64,000 nucleotides of DNA from Phycisphaerae bacterium (GTDB lineage Bacteria; Planctomycetota; Phycisphaerae; Sedimentisphaerales; Anaerobacaceae): the NCBI GenBank assembly GCA_030601845.1, contig JAUWAY010000004.1, forward strand, positions 1-64,000. Reading direction: 5' to 3'. Below the pieces are notes generated by a model that was given only the letters and a program-made list of their open reading frames with translations, was not told the origin of the DNA and ran no database searches. The translations under genes and the position numbers were made by a program. Of the stretch, positions 29,343 through 37,665 are shown piece by piece; within the stretch, counting starts at the first letter, position 1; each line of letters starts with the position of its first letter.

Positions 29343-30980
29343 CTATGGGCTGGAGCTGTAGCGGTTTGTGATTGGCAGTCTTCTGTCTTTGCCAAAGGCC
29401 TTCGGTGTGATTTTTACCCCCGGCGGTGATAGCCTTCTTTTGTATTCATTGCGATCAACCATACGAATGACTTTATGGACCACATCTTGCGGTAAGCCCG
29501 ACTCAACAAGCTGCTGTGCGGATTTGTCCTCTTCAATGTAGCCTTTGAGAATTTTATCAAGTAAATCATAATCCGGCAGGGCATCACTGTCTTTCTGGCC
29601 GGGCCTTAGCTCGGCACTGGGCGGTCGATTTAACACATCGGCTGGTATAACCTGCCGGCCCGTTATCTTGTTTACGTGTTCAGCCAATTTATAAACAAGG
29701 GTTTTGGGAACATCTTTTATCATTGCAAAGCCGCCGGCAGTGTCGCCGTAGAGCGTCGCATAGCCGACCGCGGTCTCACTTTTATTGCCGGTTGTCAGCA
29801 CCAGAAACCCGAAATGATTGCTCAGTGACATCAGGATAGTGCCGCGGATTCTGGCCTGCAGATTCTCGTAAGCAACACCCTTATCGTCCCAGCCGGGGAC
29901 CGGTTGCAATGACCGGTTAAATTGCTCAAGTATCGGCTCAATCGAGATGGTTAAAAATCCGATGTCCAGATTTTTCGCCACCCTCGCCGCATCCGTCATC
30001 GTCTCGGCACTGCTGAATTTCGAGGGCATTGTCAGGCCAACAACATTTTCAGCGCCCAGAGCCGCGGCGGCAATAGCGGCGGTAACCGAAGAATCTATCC
30101 CTCCGCTCAGGCCAAGCAAGGCCTTTTCAAAGCCGTTCTTTCGGGTGTAATCCCTTGTTCCGAGCACAAGGGCTTGATAAACCTCGTCAACCAAATCGCT
30201 CGGCTGTGGAGCCGGGGATTCCAAGGGCCTGACCTGGACCGCTTCCTCGCCGACGGGGACAATATCGGCAATCAATAAATCCTCTTCAAACGCCCTGGCT
30301 TTTGTTGCCATCTTGCCGGTTGAATCGGCAAAGCAGCTTCGACCGTCAAAGACCAGTTCATCCTGGCCGCCAACAAGGTTGCAATAGCAAACGGCGCAAT
30401 TAAATTTTTTTGCACAGTTGCGAACTATTTCCTGCCTTTGCTTAATCTTGCCCATATGGAAGGGCGAAGCGGAGATATTCAGAATCATCTGGATTTTGCC
30501 GGCGTCCCCCAGGAAATTGCCCAGCCATTTGATATCCCAGATGTCTTCACAGATAGTGACAGCGACATTAAGGTCGCCCGTTTTGATTACTACCGGCTCG
30601 GTGCCGGGCTGGAAATACCTTTGCTCATCGAATACGCCGTAATTCGGCAACAGGGCTTTTCGGTAAATTTTACTTATCCTGCCGGCTTGCAACACAGCAG
30701 CAGAATCAAAACTGTTTTCCTGATAGCTTTCCGGGAAGCCGACTATTATGGTTTTGTCCGGGCAATCGGAAGCGAGTTTCTCGACCATTGTTCGGCAGTC
30801 CTGCAAAAAATGCTTCTTGTGGAGCAAATCCTCCGGTGGATAACCGCAAACAGCTAATTCCGGAAAGACTAACAAATCCACATCGGACTCAAGTGCCCCG
30901 GCCCAGATTCTGCGCATCCTCTCCGCATTGCCGGCCAGGTCACCTACCACAGCATTAAATTGTCCCAACGCTACCCGCAT
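29343..30980 (-). CDS. nadE: Glutamine-dependent NAD+ synthase
   Basis: 545 aa from ATG 30980. The longer frame to 31064 only adds residues read from a heptad-word array (YAIRHTIYAIRYSV), so the start MRVALGQFNAVVGDL is chosen. The N-terminal nitrilase domain has the Glu of FPELAVCGYPPEDLL, the Lys of KIYRKALLPNYGVF and the Cys of VTICEDIWD. The C-terminal synthetase domain has the ATP-binding LSGGIDSSVTAAI and TGNKSETAVGYATLYGD. It makes NAD from deamido-NAD with glutamine. Confidence 0.95.
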   Translation of the reverse strand: MRVALGQFNAVVGDLAGNAERMRRIWAGALESDVDLLVFPELAVCGYPPEDLLHKKHFLQDCRTMVEKLASDCPDKTIIVGFPESYQENSFDSAAVLQAGRISKIYRKALLPNYGVFDEQRYFQPGTEPVVIKTGDLNVAVTICEDIWDIKWLGNFLGDAGKIQMILNISASPFHMGKIKQRQEIVRNCAKKFNCAVCYCNLVGGQDELVFDGRSCFADSTGKMATKARAFEEDLLIADIVPVGEEAVQVRPLESPAPQPSDLVDEVYQALVLGTRDYTRKNGFEKALLGLSGGIDSSVTAAIAAAALGAENVVGLTMPSKFSSAETMTDAARVAKNLDIGFLTISIEPILEQFNRSLQPVPGWDDKGVAYENLQARIRGTILMSLSNHFGFLVLTTGNKSETAVGYATLYGDTAGGFAMIKDVPKTLVYKLAEHVNKITGRQVIPADVLNRPPSAELRPGQKDSDALPDYDLLDKILKGYIEEDKSAQQLVESGLPQDVVHKVIRMVDRNEYKRRLSPPGVKITPKAFGKDRRLPITNRYSSSP

Positions 30981-31000
30981 CAAATATAATCTCCAAACTG

Positions 31001-31063
31001 AATATCGTATTGCGTATATTGTATGTCGTATCGCGTATTTTTTTTCACGATACGCATCATGCA
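31001..31063. repeat. Nine-unit heptad-word array upstream of nadE
   Basis: Reads AATATCG TATTGCG TATATTG TATGTCG TATCGCG... in 7-bp steps. It occupies the gap between nadE and tRNA-Ser and would be translated if the upstream nadE start were used. Confidence 0.6.
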
Positions 31064-31075
31064 CTGAGAGTAAAT

Positions 31076-31166
31076 CGGAGAGGGCGGGATTCGAACCCGC
31101 GCAGCGGGCTTATACCCACTGGACGGTTTAGCAAACCGTTGCCTTCAGCCACTCGGCCACCTCTCC
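31076..31166 (-). tRNA. tRNA-Ser (anticodon GCT)
   Basis: 91 nt, read from 31166. Acceptor stem GGAGAGG (31166-31160) pairs with CCTCTCC (31083-31077); discriminator G. Anticodon loop TTTGCTAA gives GCT, which reads AGC/AGT. A long variable arm (class II) and T-loop GGTTCGAATC are present. CCA is not encoded. Confidence 0.95.
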
Positions 31167-31555
31167 AGATAGTTCATAATACCTGCAAGGAAAACTCATT
31201 GCGATAAATTTGCTCTCACCCTACATCCAACAGGCCAAGATTGCAAGAAAATTAAGGGTAAAGTATATTACCCGCCTTCGCAGAAAGCCACGGGTTCTAC
31301 GCGTGGATGAATGCGAGAAGGATATCCGCCGAAGCTTTAGCGCAGGCAGATGTGCTTCGGCGGGTTCCGCCGAAGATGGAGGTGCCACGGGCTCTGCCCG
31401 TGGGGCTCCACTTTGGCAGTAAAAAACCATCCGAAAATATATTCGGCACGTTTTGAGCTTGCCGAAGGAGTGACAGCTTTGAGATAGTTTCTAAACGCCA
31501 TCCTCCGAACGCTATATACGCTATTGAATCAGCCGGTTATGCAATTGGCAGGTTT
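31167..31555. repeat. REP-like hairpin cluster in a gene-free stretch
   Basis: No gene. Two related hairpins CCACGGG...CCCGTGG lie at 31288-31306 (imperfect) and 31385-31403 (perfect 7-bp stem). Between them CCGCCGAAGC (31326-31335) is the exact complement of GCTTCGGCGG (31354-31363), and a second CCGCCGAAG (31367-31375) can pair with the same arm. GC content rises sharply here. It lies between tRNA-Ser and gspM. Confidence 0.6.
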
Positions 31556-32071
31556 TTAATAGTAATACTTGAAGTCCATATCTGCATCCCATTTATCAGG
31601 CAGGCCTTTCTTTTGGGTCAGTTTGAGCCGAACACATTGCAGACTCGCCCAGCGAAGCTGAATCGTCCAGAGGAATCTGGCAATTCTTGTTATGTCAACA
31701 TCCTTTAGAACCACATTGGCGCTCTGGCTTTTACGTCCGCCGGAAGTTATGATTATTCCTGAACTGAGCCTGTAATTGGTAGGTGGTATTCCGCACGAGC
31801 TGGCAACCTTCTCAATGGCGACAGCATAATCAAATTCCACAGCCCTGCGATTCGGATCGGCGAACTCCAGCCGGTCAGGGTCAAGTTTTAAAATCTCCGC
31901 CATTATGTCTCGAGTTTTGTTATACTCGTCCCTATCACGATTCAAGCTACGCTCGGCGTTCGGTAAATATACGCCCCAGACAAATAAAGGCCACAAAGCG
32001 ACTATAATGGGAACGAGGATATAATACAGAGTGGGATTGCTGTATATGTCCTTCGTAAATATGTCTTTCAT
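31556..32071 (-). CDS. gspM: T2SS inner-membrane protein, GspM/PilO-like
   Basis: 171 aa. One membrane segment near the N-terminus (LYYILVPIIVALWPLFVWGV), then a coiled-coil-like charged stretch and a small alpha/beta domain ending in AKYYY-like DMDFKYYY. Topology and position after the gspL-like gene fit GspM/PilO. It should stabilise GspL in the assembly platform. Sequence conservation is low in this family, so the name rests on context. Confidence 0.6.
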   Translation of the reverse strand: MKDIFTKDIYSNPTLYYILVPIIVALWPLFVWGVYLPNAERSLNRDRDEYNKTRDIMAEILKLDPDRLEFADPNRRAVEFDYAVAIEKVASSCGIPPTNYRLSSGIIITSGGRKSQSANVVLKDVDITRIARFLWTIQLRWASLQCVRLKLTQKKGLPDKWDADMDFKYYY

Positions 32072-32087
32072 AAAACTGCTCCACTAA

Positions 32088-33668
32088 CTATCTTTTAGGC
32101 TCAACCGTTATGCTGAAATTATCACGCCCATTCTTTAATTCGAGGCGCTGCTGCAAGATATTCAGCTTACCTTTGATGGCTTCGAATAATTTCAGCGTGT
32201 TTGCTCGGCTGGAGGTGTTACCTGCAATAGTAATGCTTCTGGCTGTAATAGAGGTCGAATCTATATTCAAATTCGTCGGTTTTGCACATTTGTTAAACGC
32301 TTCGAGCACAAGGGCCAGTTTTGCCGATACAGATTCTTCGCCTGTAATACTTAACTGCCCGCTCCTGACATTTCTGATGCGTCTTAATTCACTGCCAAGT
32401 TTGGTTTTTGCGGCGGTAAATTTGTCCGGTAGCTTTTGGCCTAACATAATGGGTGAGTAATCTCCCGCAAATTTGTCACGCAGCTTGCCGCGGTAAGCAT
32501 TTGTTTTCAACAATTGCAATTGAAAATACAGCCCCACAATAAGTACAAGAACGGTAACAGATATACTTGCGAACTTCAGAGCTTTTTGCAGCCGAACCTT
32601 TTTGCCCTGATAGGGGCTGAAATCGCTGCGGAAATCCACGCTCCGGGCCTTTTCCAAATGAGCCAAAGCTGCTCCATACGCAATAGCAAAATCAACCTGG
32701 CCGGCACAATCAGCTATAGTCTCTGGGCCGGCTGCAGCAGAGCCGAGCCAATCGACACCACTGACTTCGATGCCGAGCTTTTCGCTAAGCTGCTGATAAT
32801 CTACAGAGTCGGTAGAGTCGAGAACTTTAAGTCGATTTATCGGCTCGCCGGTTCCAAGTAACGCAGCGGTTACTGGCACCTCCCTTGCGAGCAAATCGCC
32901 CCTGTCTTGTGTCGGGTCAACCAAAAACGTTCGCATAGCCGGTACTTCCGTCAGTCCTGTAAAGGCAATAAAATAACCACTCCGCTGGGAAAGCACACAG
33001 AAGAGAGTCCCAACTTGTCGGGATTCAAGCGAGTATACATTTTGCAAAATAAATCTTGATAAACAATTAACGTCAGGCTCTATGGTTATCGGGTCAATGT
33101 TATTATTTTGCAAAGAAACAAGAACATCCGACAAGACTTTGCGCTCTGCGGTAAAGACGCTTAGCTCTGAGCCGGTCTGGTCACTTGAAGTTATTTTGAA
33201 AGCGATTGCAAGGTCGGTTATGTCTGTAGAAAGAGCTTCCTCGGTATCAAACCTGATGGTCGCGGCGATCTGCCTTGGGTCACTAAAGTCGCTGTGCACG
33301 TTGTGCTGCATAAACATTGCACAATCCAGAGCTACCGCGGCTTCGGAATCCTGATACCTCGGAACTCTCTCGGCGCAAGCTTCGGCAATAAGATTCGCCA
33401 ATCCCGGCGTGGTGGCGCCGCTACTTGCTTCTTGCTGTCCTTCAGCAGAGACGCTAAAGCAATCCAAGACTTTATGGTCCCCACCTTCCAAGTCAAGGCA
33501 GACCACGGTCGCCGTGTCTTTGCCTAAATAAATCCCCAGGTGGTTCTGAGCTTGCCCTTCTTGCAAACTCTTAAAAGGTCGTATCACGTGATGCGTCAGT
33601 TTTTTAGACAGTACGCGCGACGAAAAATTAGCCAGAGAGTATTGCAATTTTTTGTATTTTTTTACCAT
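32088..33668 (-). CDS. gspL: T2SS assembly-platform protein, GspL-like (PilM/PilN fusion architecture)
   Basis: 526 aa. The N-terminal 350 residues form an actin-fold PilM/GspL cytoplasmic domain (YLGKDTATVVCLDLEG, DCAMFMQHNVHSD). One membrane segment follows near 365-390 (FASISVTVLVLIVGLYFQLQ), then a PilN-like periplasmic ferredoxin-fold domain. It links the GspE ATPase to the inner-membrane platform. The start overlaps the gspK end by 41 nt, so a later start is possible. Confidence 0.7.
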   Translation of the reverse strand: MVKKYKKLQYSLANFSSRVLSKKLTHHVIRPFKSLQEGQAQNHLGIYLGKDTATVVCLDLEGGDHKVLDCFSVSAEGQQEASSGATTPGLANLIAEACAERVPRYQDSEAAVALDCAMFMQHNVHSDFSDPRQIAATIRFDTEEALSTDITDLAIAFKITSSDQTGSELSVFTAERKVLSDVLVSLQNNNIDPITIEPDVNCLSRFILQNVYSLESRQVGTLFCVLSQRSGYFIAFTGLTEVPAMRTFLVDPTQDRGDLLAREVPVTAALLGTGEPINRLKVLDSTDSVDYQQLSEKLGIEVSGVDWLGSAAAGPETIADCAGQVDFAIAYGAALAHLEKARSVDFRSDFSPYQGKKVRLQKALKFASISVTVLVLIVGLYFQLQLLKTNAYRGKLRDKFAGDYSPIMLGQKLPDKFTAAKTKLGSELRRIRNVRSGQLSITGEESVSAKLALVLEAFNKCAKPTNLNIDSTSITARSITIAGNTSSRANTLKLFEAIKGKLNILQQRLELKNGRDNFSITVEPKR

Positions 33669-34977
33669 CTTTCGTTATCGCTATAACAACTGAACTTGTT
33701 GCCACTCCGCTTGTCGTGGTTACTTTAATCGTGAAAAACCTGCTGACAGTTGTGATATATTTTTCGCACTTTCCAATCGAATCAGAATACCTGAATAGCG
33801 CTTTCTTCAAATCTTCTATATTTGTAAAAGGCTTTATACGTCTTCGCTGTATAATTTCTTCAGCGATTTTTTCAGCGTCACCGCCGAAAGTAAAAGCCGC
33901 TTCCAATACGTGTCGTGGAGCGGTGTTTATATTAACCTTTCTTGAAGCCCACATTCCCATATATTTCAGGGCCGATTCTTTTCTGCTTTCGCTTATTATG
34001 GTCGGCCTGGCAAGGAGCTCGGTATCAATTAGCGAACTGTGAAAAAGCTTTATAAAATCAGCAGTCTGCCTGGTGAACTGTTGGGCGACGGATATAGTAG
34101 TTTTTTGGATGGTTGTCCGCGGTCGGGAAGTTGTTCGGGTGCGGGTGCTTGTTGTACTTGCTTGTGTTACTATCCTTCTTGTTGTTGTTAGCGGCTTGAA
34201 GTCAACCTTGAACGGTTTTATCTTACCTATTTCTTTTAGCTGCGATTCTAATCCTCCATCTGATTTAATCTCAGCCGAATCGAAACCCATCCATTCGCAG
34301 AAGGTTTCAAAGCCGGCGAGGGCTTCGCGCTCGAGTTCCTTATTGCTCTTATCGGACAGCAGTGCCCAACCGAGAGGGTATTTTGCGTTTTCGTCTTCAA
34401 TTTCAATCCTGACCGTGGCAGAACCAATCTCAAACTCAACGGGCTCGGTTACAAACGGCCAGGCCGGACCATACGGACCGCGTATCGTTAGGGGACCAGG
34501 AGCATTAAAGTCGCTAAAACCACTGATAGAATTAACATCATTGAAATCATTAAAGTCATTAATATCATTAACATCGTTAATATCATTAAAACTCCCGCTT
34601 CTATCAAAAGTGTTTTCGTCATTGTCCGGTGTGTCCAGGGCCCATTCAGCCAAAAGTTCCTCATATTCGACCTCACTAAGGATGAATAAATCGGAAAAAT
34701 CCGGCTCATTCGGACGGGCAACCAACTGCAGCGTAATATTTTCCAGTGTGGCAAGTGCATACTTCACCGCTGAGTCACAGCCGTAGCGGGCTTTGCTGTA
34801 ATCTATGATATACTGGTCGCGATGACGCTGAGCAGCAACACGGCTGGTTAAGGTATAACCCATTATTGAAAGCACAACCAATATCACTAATGTCACCAAC
34901 AGCACGATGCCTGAGCGGCTTGGCAATCCACTGCTGACAATCGACCATTGACAATTATTTTGACTTTCGTTCCTCAT
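33628..34977 (-). CDS. gspK: T2SS minor pseudopilin GspK
   Basis: 449 aa. Hydrophobic pilin helix GIVLLVTLVILVVLSIMG (residues about 23-40) with Gly before it. The large globular part carries the helix-hairpin-helix-like NINTAPRHVLEAAF of GspK near residue 340 and EEIIQRRRIKPFTNIEDLKK. GspK caps the pseudopilus with I and J. Two oddities: the leader before the helix is read partly from heptad words (NNCQWSIVSS), and an Asn-Asp-Ile/Val/Phe tripeptide run near residues 128-150 comes from a 9-bp tandem repeat. Confidence 0.85.
   Translation of the reverse strand: MRNESQNNCQWSIVSSGLPSRSGIVLLVTLVILVVLSIMGYTLTSRVAAQRHRDQYIIDYSKARYGCDSAVKYALATLENITLQLVARPNEPDFSDLFILSEVEYEELLAEWALDTPDNDENTFDRSGSFNDINDVNDINDFNDFNDVNSISGFSDFNAPGPLTIRGPYGPAWPFVTEPVEFEIGSATVRIEIEDENAKYPLGWALLSDKSNKELEREALAGFETFCEWMGFDSAEIKSDGGLESQLKEIGKIKPFKVDFKPLTTTRRIVTQASTTSTRTRTTSRPRTTIQKTTISVAQQFTRQTADFIKLFHSSLIDTELLARPTIISESRKESALKYMGMWASRKVNINTAPRHVLEAAFTFGGDAEKIAEEIIQRRRIKPFTNIEDLKKALFRYSDSIGKCEKYITTVSRFFTIKVTTTSGVATSSVVIAITKDGKKIQKIAILSG
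34531..34593. repeat. 9-bp tandem repeat inside gspK
   Basis: Seven units of ATTAAHATC type in a row, in frame, encoding repeats of Asn-Asp-Ile/Val/Phe in an exposed insertion of GspK. Confidence 0.8.
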
Positions 34978-34982
34978 TACTC

Positions 34983-35696
34983 TTATTTGTTTTCATCACC
35001 TTTCTTTGTGAACATGAATTTGATTTTTCTGTTTTTGCTTAAAGCGATGGTTCGCGTGGTTTTTTCCGCATCCGGCACATCCCACGTGCCAGCCACTGTC
35101 TTAAAGGGCCTGGCAAATGAAACAGTTATCATTATTCCATTAGGCAACGAATCGCTTGTCCATTTATCTTGGAGCCCCCGCCCATGGACAGCCCGTACCT
35201 TAAAAAAAGTAACGCCAGTGCAAACTGGCACAAAAAGCTCTTTCTCCCAGCTCTCTTTCTGCTTATCAAGCAGTTTATCTTCTAACACAACACCGCTGTG
35301 ACTTCGGTATAAAACAAGACTATTGGCGTCTGTGTCTACATTGCCCTGCCAGACAATTTTTTCAAATGTCTGCTTTTCATTGACGCTGTTGTTAATGGTC
35401 CTTAGAAGCGTCAGCCGGGCGGTCCAGAAACCATTTTGATATTTATTCTCAGTAGTGATTTTCGCACCTGGGCCGGAAGAACCTATTCTGTCAACATCTT
35501 CGGCGATGCGCTGTAGAACCTCCGAGCCCAATCGGGTACTGTCGAGTTTGCGTGTGATTGCAGCAGCGCCAGTTTCAGCCCGGCTATAAATACCCAGCAC
35601 CGCCACCAGAACCATCGCTCCTATCATCAGGGCTGCAAGCACCTCGGCCAACGAAAAACCCGGCGCCTCTCTGGATGTGTTAGAAACTTTTTTCAT
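34983..35696 (-). CDS. gspJ: T2SS pseudopilin, GspJ-like
   Basis: 237 aa. Prepilin cleavage site G/FSLAEVLAALMIGAMVLVAV (around residues 13-33) with the +5 Glu. The soluble domain has GSEVLQRIAEDVDRIGSS, similar to GspJ. It lies between GspI-like and GspK genes, as in standard gsp operons. Minor pseudopilin of the tip complex. Confidence 0.75.
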   Translation of the reverse strand: MKKVSNTSREAPGFSLAEVLAALMIGAMVLVAVLGIYSRAETGAAAITRKLDSTRLGSEVLQRIAEDVDRIGSSGPGAKITTENKYQNGFWTARLTLLRTINNSVNEKQTFEKIVWQGNVDTDANSLVLYRSHSGVVLEDKLLDKQKESWEKELFVPVCTGVTFFKVRAVHGRGLQDKWTSDSLPNGIMITVSFARPFKTVAGTWDVPDAEKTTRTIALSKNRKIKFMFTKKGDENK

Positions 35697-35735
35697 TTTA
35701 TTCAGTCCTGATTGACCTCATTGAAACCAAAGCCC

Positions 35736-36596
35736 TTAGTAGCCTAATTTATCGAGTAATGCCCAAATTTCATCGAAGGTCATTTCCGCAAGTTCTCCAT
35801 ATGTTAATCCTGTCACCGGCTCTATTTCGTTTCGCCATTTCTCCCACTCATCCATCTCTTGTTCGTCTGGCTTACTCTGCTCCTTTTGTTCCACTGGTTC
35901 AGGTCGTTCCTTTGCTAGCTCTACTAATTCAGCTTTAGATTTTACCTGCTGGTTTTTAGCCTCCGGGGGCGGATCGCCACCAGTGTCCTTGTAGAGATCA
36001 AGATTGTCCTTGACGAAAGAGCCATCCTCAGTCTTGAGCATGCCGTTATCAACCCATTCCTCTACGGTTTCCACGTCGACACCGGCATACTCAGCAGCTT
36101 CTTCAATCGTTCCGACGACCAGGAAGGCTAATCGCTCTTGTTGTTGTTTTTGCTTCTGCCTGATAATTTCAAGCAATTGCTGCTTTGTTACATCGGTTAG
36201 CCAGTGCATTAGTTCTACGGTTTGCACGTCACCGGATGTATCGGTATACTCAGCCGAGCAAATCCCCTGAATCCATGCTCGAGCCGTTATCGGCTCGTAA
36301 AACATCTCGACAGTTGTTTGCCACTGAATTTCCGGATACTTATCACTACTGCCATACTCAACCATCTCGGACACCGAATCCTTGGAAAGAAGGGTTTCCA
36401 TATTCTCGTGTGCAACTTCAAAGGCCTGCATACGTAACGCTGAATCTGCCGCTGAGGCCATGCAGCGATTCATAACAACCAAGACGCTCGAGCTGATAAG
36501 TGCTAATATCATCAGCGCAGCTACAACTTCCGGCAGGCTAAAGCCCTTGGAATGTGATAAAGTAAACAACAGAATTTTCTTAGAACGGCACTTCAT
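35736..36596 (-). CDS. gspI: T2SS pseudopilin, GspI-like, with C-terminal helix-turn-helix extension
   Basis: 286 aa from ATG 36596 (the start at 36629 adds 11 residues within gspH). Pilin signal HSKGFSLPEVVAALMILALI near residues 15-34, with a soluble minor pseudopilin domain to about 130. Then follow a Gln/Lys-rich helix (IIRQKQKQQQERL) and residues 163-202, TIEEAAEYAGVDVETVEEWV with DNGMLKTEDGSFVKDNLDLY, which look like a MerR/excisionase winged helix-turn-helix. A charged, Pro/Glu-rich linker and a helical tail end the protein. Normal GspI is about 120-130 aa, so more than half of this protein is extra. Confidence 0.7.
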   Translation of the reverse strand: MKCRSKKILLFTLSHSKGFSLPEVVAALMILALISSSVLVVMNRCMASAADSALRMQAFEVAHENMETLLSKDSVSEMVEYGSSDKYPEIQWQTTVEMFYEPITARAWIQGICSAEYTDTSGDVQTVELMHWLTDVTKQQLLEIIRQKQKQQQERLAFLVVGTIEEAAEYAGVDVETVEEWVDNGMLKTEDGSFVKDNLDLYKDTGGDPPPEAKNQQVKSKAELVELAKERPEPVEQKEQSKPDEQEMDEWEKWRNEIEPVTGLTYGELAEMTFDEIWALLDKLGY

Positions 36597-37188
36597 CTTG
36601 TCTTCTCGGAACCAAAAGTTCGACATCACCTTCCTCTAACGTGACAATTCTACTGAGCCGGTTAATCACAACCGAATGCGGCTGTTCGTCTTCGTCGAGC
36701 AGAACGACTTTCCCGCCGTATTGCCAGCCCGAGTGTCCCGCCCTGAACTTTGCCCTGCCTTCATTGGTCCAGTCTCCATCATCGAACTCAACGTAAGCAA
36801 CTCGGCAATTATCACTAAAGTAATCATTGACAATAATCTCTTCTTCCAGAACATGTGACAAATCAGGGGTCGTAATCTGACGAAGCAAAAAGCTTTGTTC
36901 TGCCAGATCGATAATAACTTCGTATCTCCTATCGCTCTCGGCTGCAGCACTGCCGGCCATTTGCATTGCCGAGACAAGCTCTTGGGCCTGTGCCCTGAAG
37001 GTATTTTTTCCAAGCACTCCGTAAAAATTCGTCATCACCAAAAGCACAGACAGCGAGATTATCAAAATCACCATTACCAATTCAGTCAGCGTAAAACCGT
37101 AGATGCGTGAATAAGTGGATGAGCAGATGAGCGGATGAGCCAACGCATCATCGCATTTTCGCATTTTCGCATTCACACATTTACGCAT
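36580..37188 (-). CDS. gspH: T2SS pseudopilin, GspH-like
   Basis: 202 aa from ATG 37188. Starts further upstream overlap gspG and read through an 8-bp word array (37140-37205), so the true start is uncertain; ATG 37164 is another choice. Pilin motif YGFTLTELVMVILIISLSVL with the +5 Glu, then a GspH domain with FRAQAQELVSAMQMAGSAAA and HSVVINRLSRIVTLEEGDV. It would join the I-J-K tip of the pseudopilus. Its leader before the cleavage site is unusually long. Confidence 0.75.
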   Translation of the reverse strand: MRKCVNAKMRKCDDALAHPLICSSTYSRIYGFTLTELVMVILIISLSVLLVMTNFYGVLGKNTFRAQAQELVSAMQMAGSAAAESDRRYEVIIDLAEQSFLLRQITTPDLSHVLEEEIIVNDYFSDNCRVAYVEFDDGDWTNEGRAKFRAGHSGWQYGGKVVLLDEDEQPHSVVINRLSRIVTLEEGDVELLVPRRQDEVPF

Positions 37189-37205
37189 ATACGCATCAGT
37201 ATGCA
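37108..37205. repeat. Octad-word array at the gspG/gspH junction
   Basis: GGATGAGC-type words at 37116-37140 and CGCATTTT/CGCATCAG-type words at 37148-37205, in 8-bp steps. They cover the end of gspG and the leader-encoding start of gspH. Confidence 0.6.
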
Positions 37206-37639
37206 TCAGTGCTGAGCAGGTCGGTATCATATTCCTCACCACCTTCTTCACCATCGGCACCGTAGCTTTTGATTACGAATGGCTTGCCGCTCTCTGGATA
37301 ACGCTCATAAATAAACTCGTTTCCCCAGCCGTCTTTGGGTATTTCCGTAGTTTCGAGATACCCGCCCGGCTCCCAGTTCACAACATCGCTCGGCTGCTCA
37401 ATAAGTTCCATAAGCCCCACTTCTTCGCTTAGGAATCGGCCGGTGTCCATCTTGAACTGAGTAGCCGCGGAATGAAGAGTCTTTAGATTGGCCTTTGTAA
37501 TTGTGACCCTGGCTCTATCGGTCTGGCCCATGAAATTACGCACGAGCACGGTAGCAAGCAAACCAAGGATAATCAGCACAGCCATAAGCTCGATCATTGT
37601 AAAAGCTTTCCTTACTTTTCTGTTACTTCTTTTTTTCAT
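37196..37639 (-). CDS. gspG: T2SS major pseudopilin GspG
   Basis: 147 aa. Prepilin motif RKAFTMIELMAVLIILGLLA with Glu at +5 (cleavage after Ala rather than Gly), then KANLKTLHSAATQFKMDTGR and GWGNEFIYERYPESGKPFVI, as in GspG. Forms the pseudopilus shaft. The last residues (STDAY) come from the word array shared with gspH. Confidence 0.9.
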   Translation of the reverse strand: MKKRSNRKVRKAFTMIELMAVLIILGLLATVLVRNFMGQTDRARVTITKANLKTLHSAATQFKMDTGRFLSEEVGLMELIEQPSDVVNWEPGGYLETTEIPKDGWGNEFIYERYPESGKPFVIKSYGADGEEGGEEYDTDLLSTDAY

Positions 37640-37665
37640 CTTTGCGAATCTCCTATTGTCACTAA

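Noticed and set aside
30981-31064. N-terminal extension of NadE (YAIRHTIYAIRYS)
   Set aside because: It lies in a heptad array, and the family's conserved start MRVALGQFN is at 30980.
31260-31420. CRISPR array
   Set aside because: The repeated hairpins are too few, unequal in spacing and lack spacers of constant length. No cas genes are present anywhere in the window.
34073-34786. 237-codon plus-strand frame opposite gspK
   Set aside because: Low-complexity Ser/Leu composition; a mirror of the gspK coding sequence.
37189-37260. Upstream start of the GspH-like gene
   Set aside because: It overlaps gspG and reads a repeat array; a start after the gspG stop is more likely.
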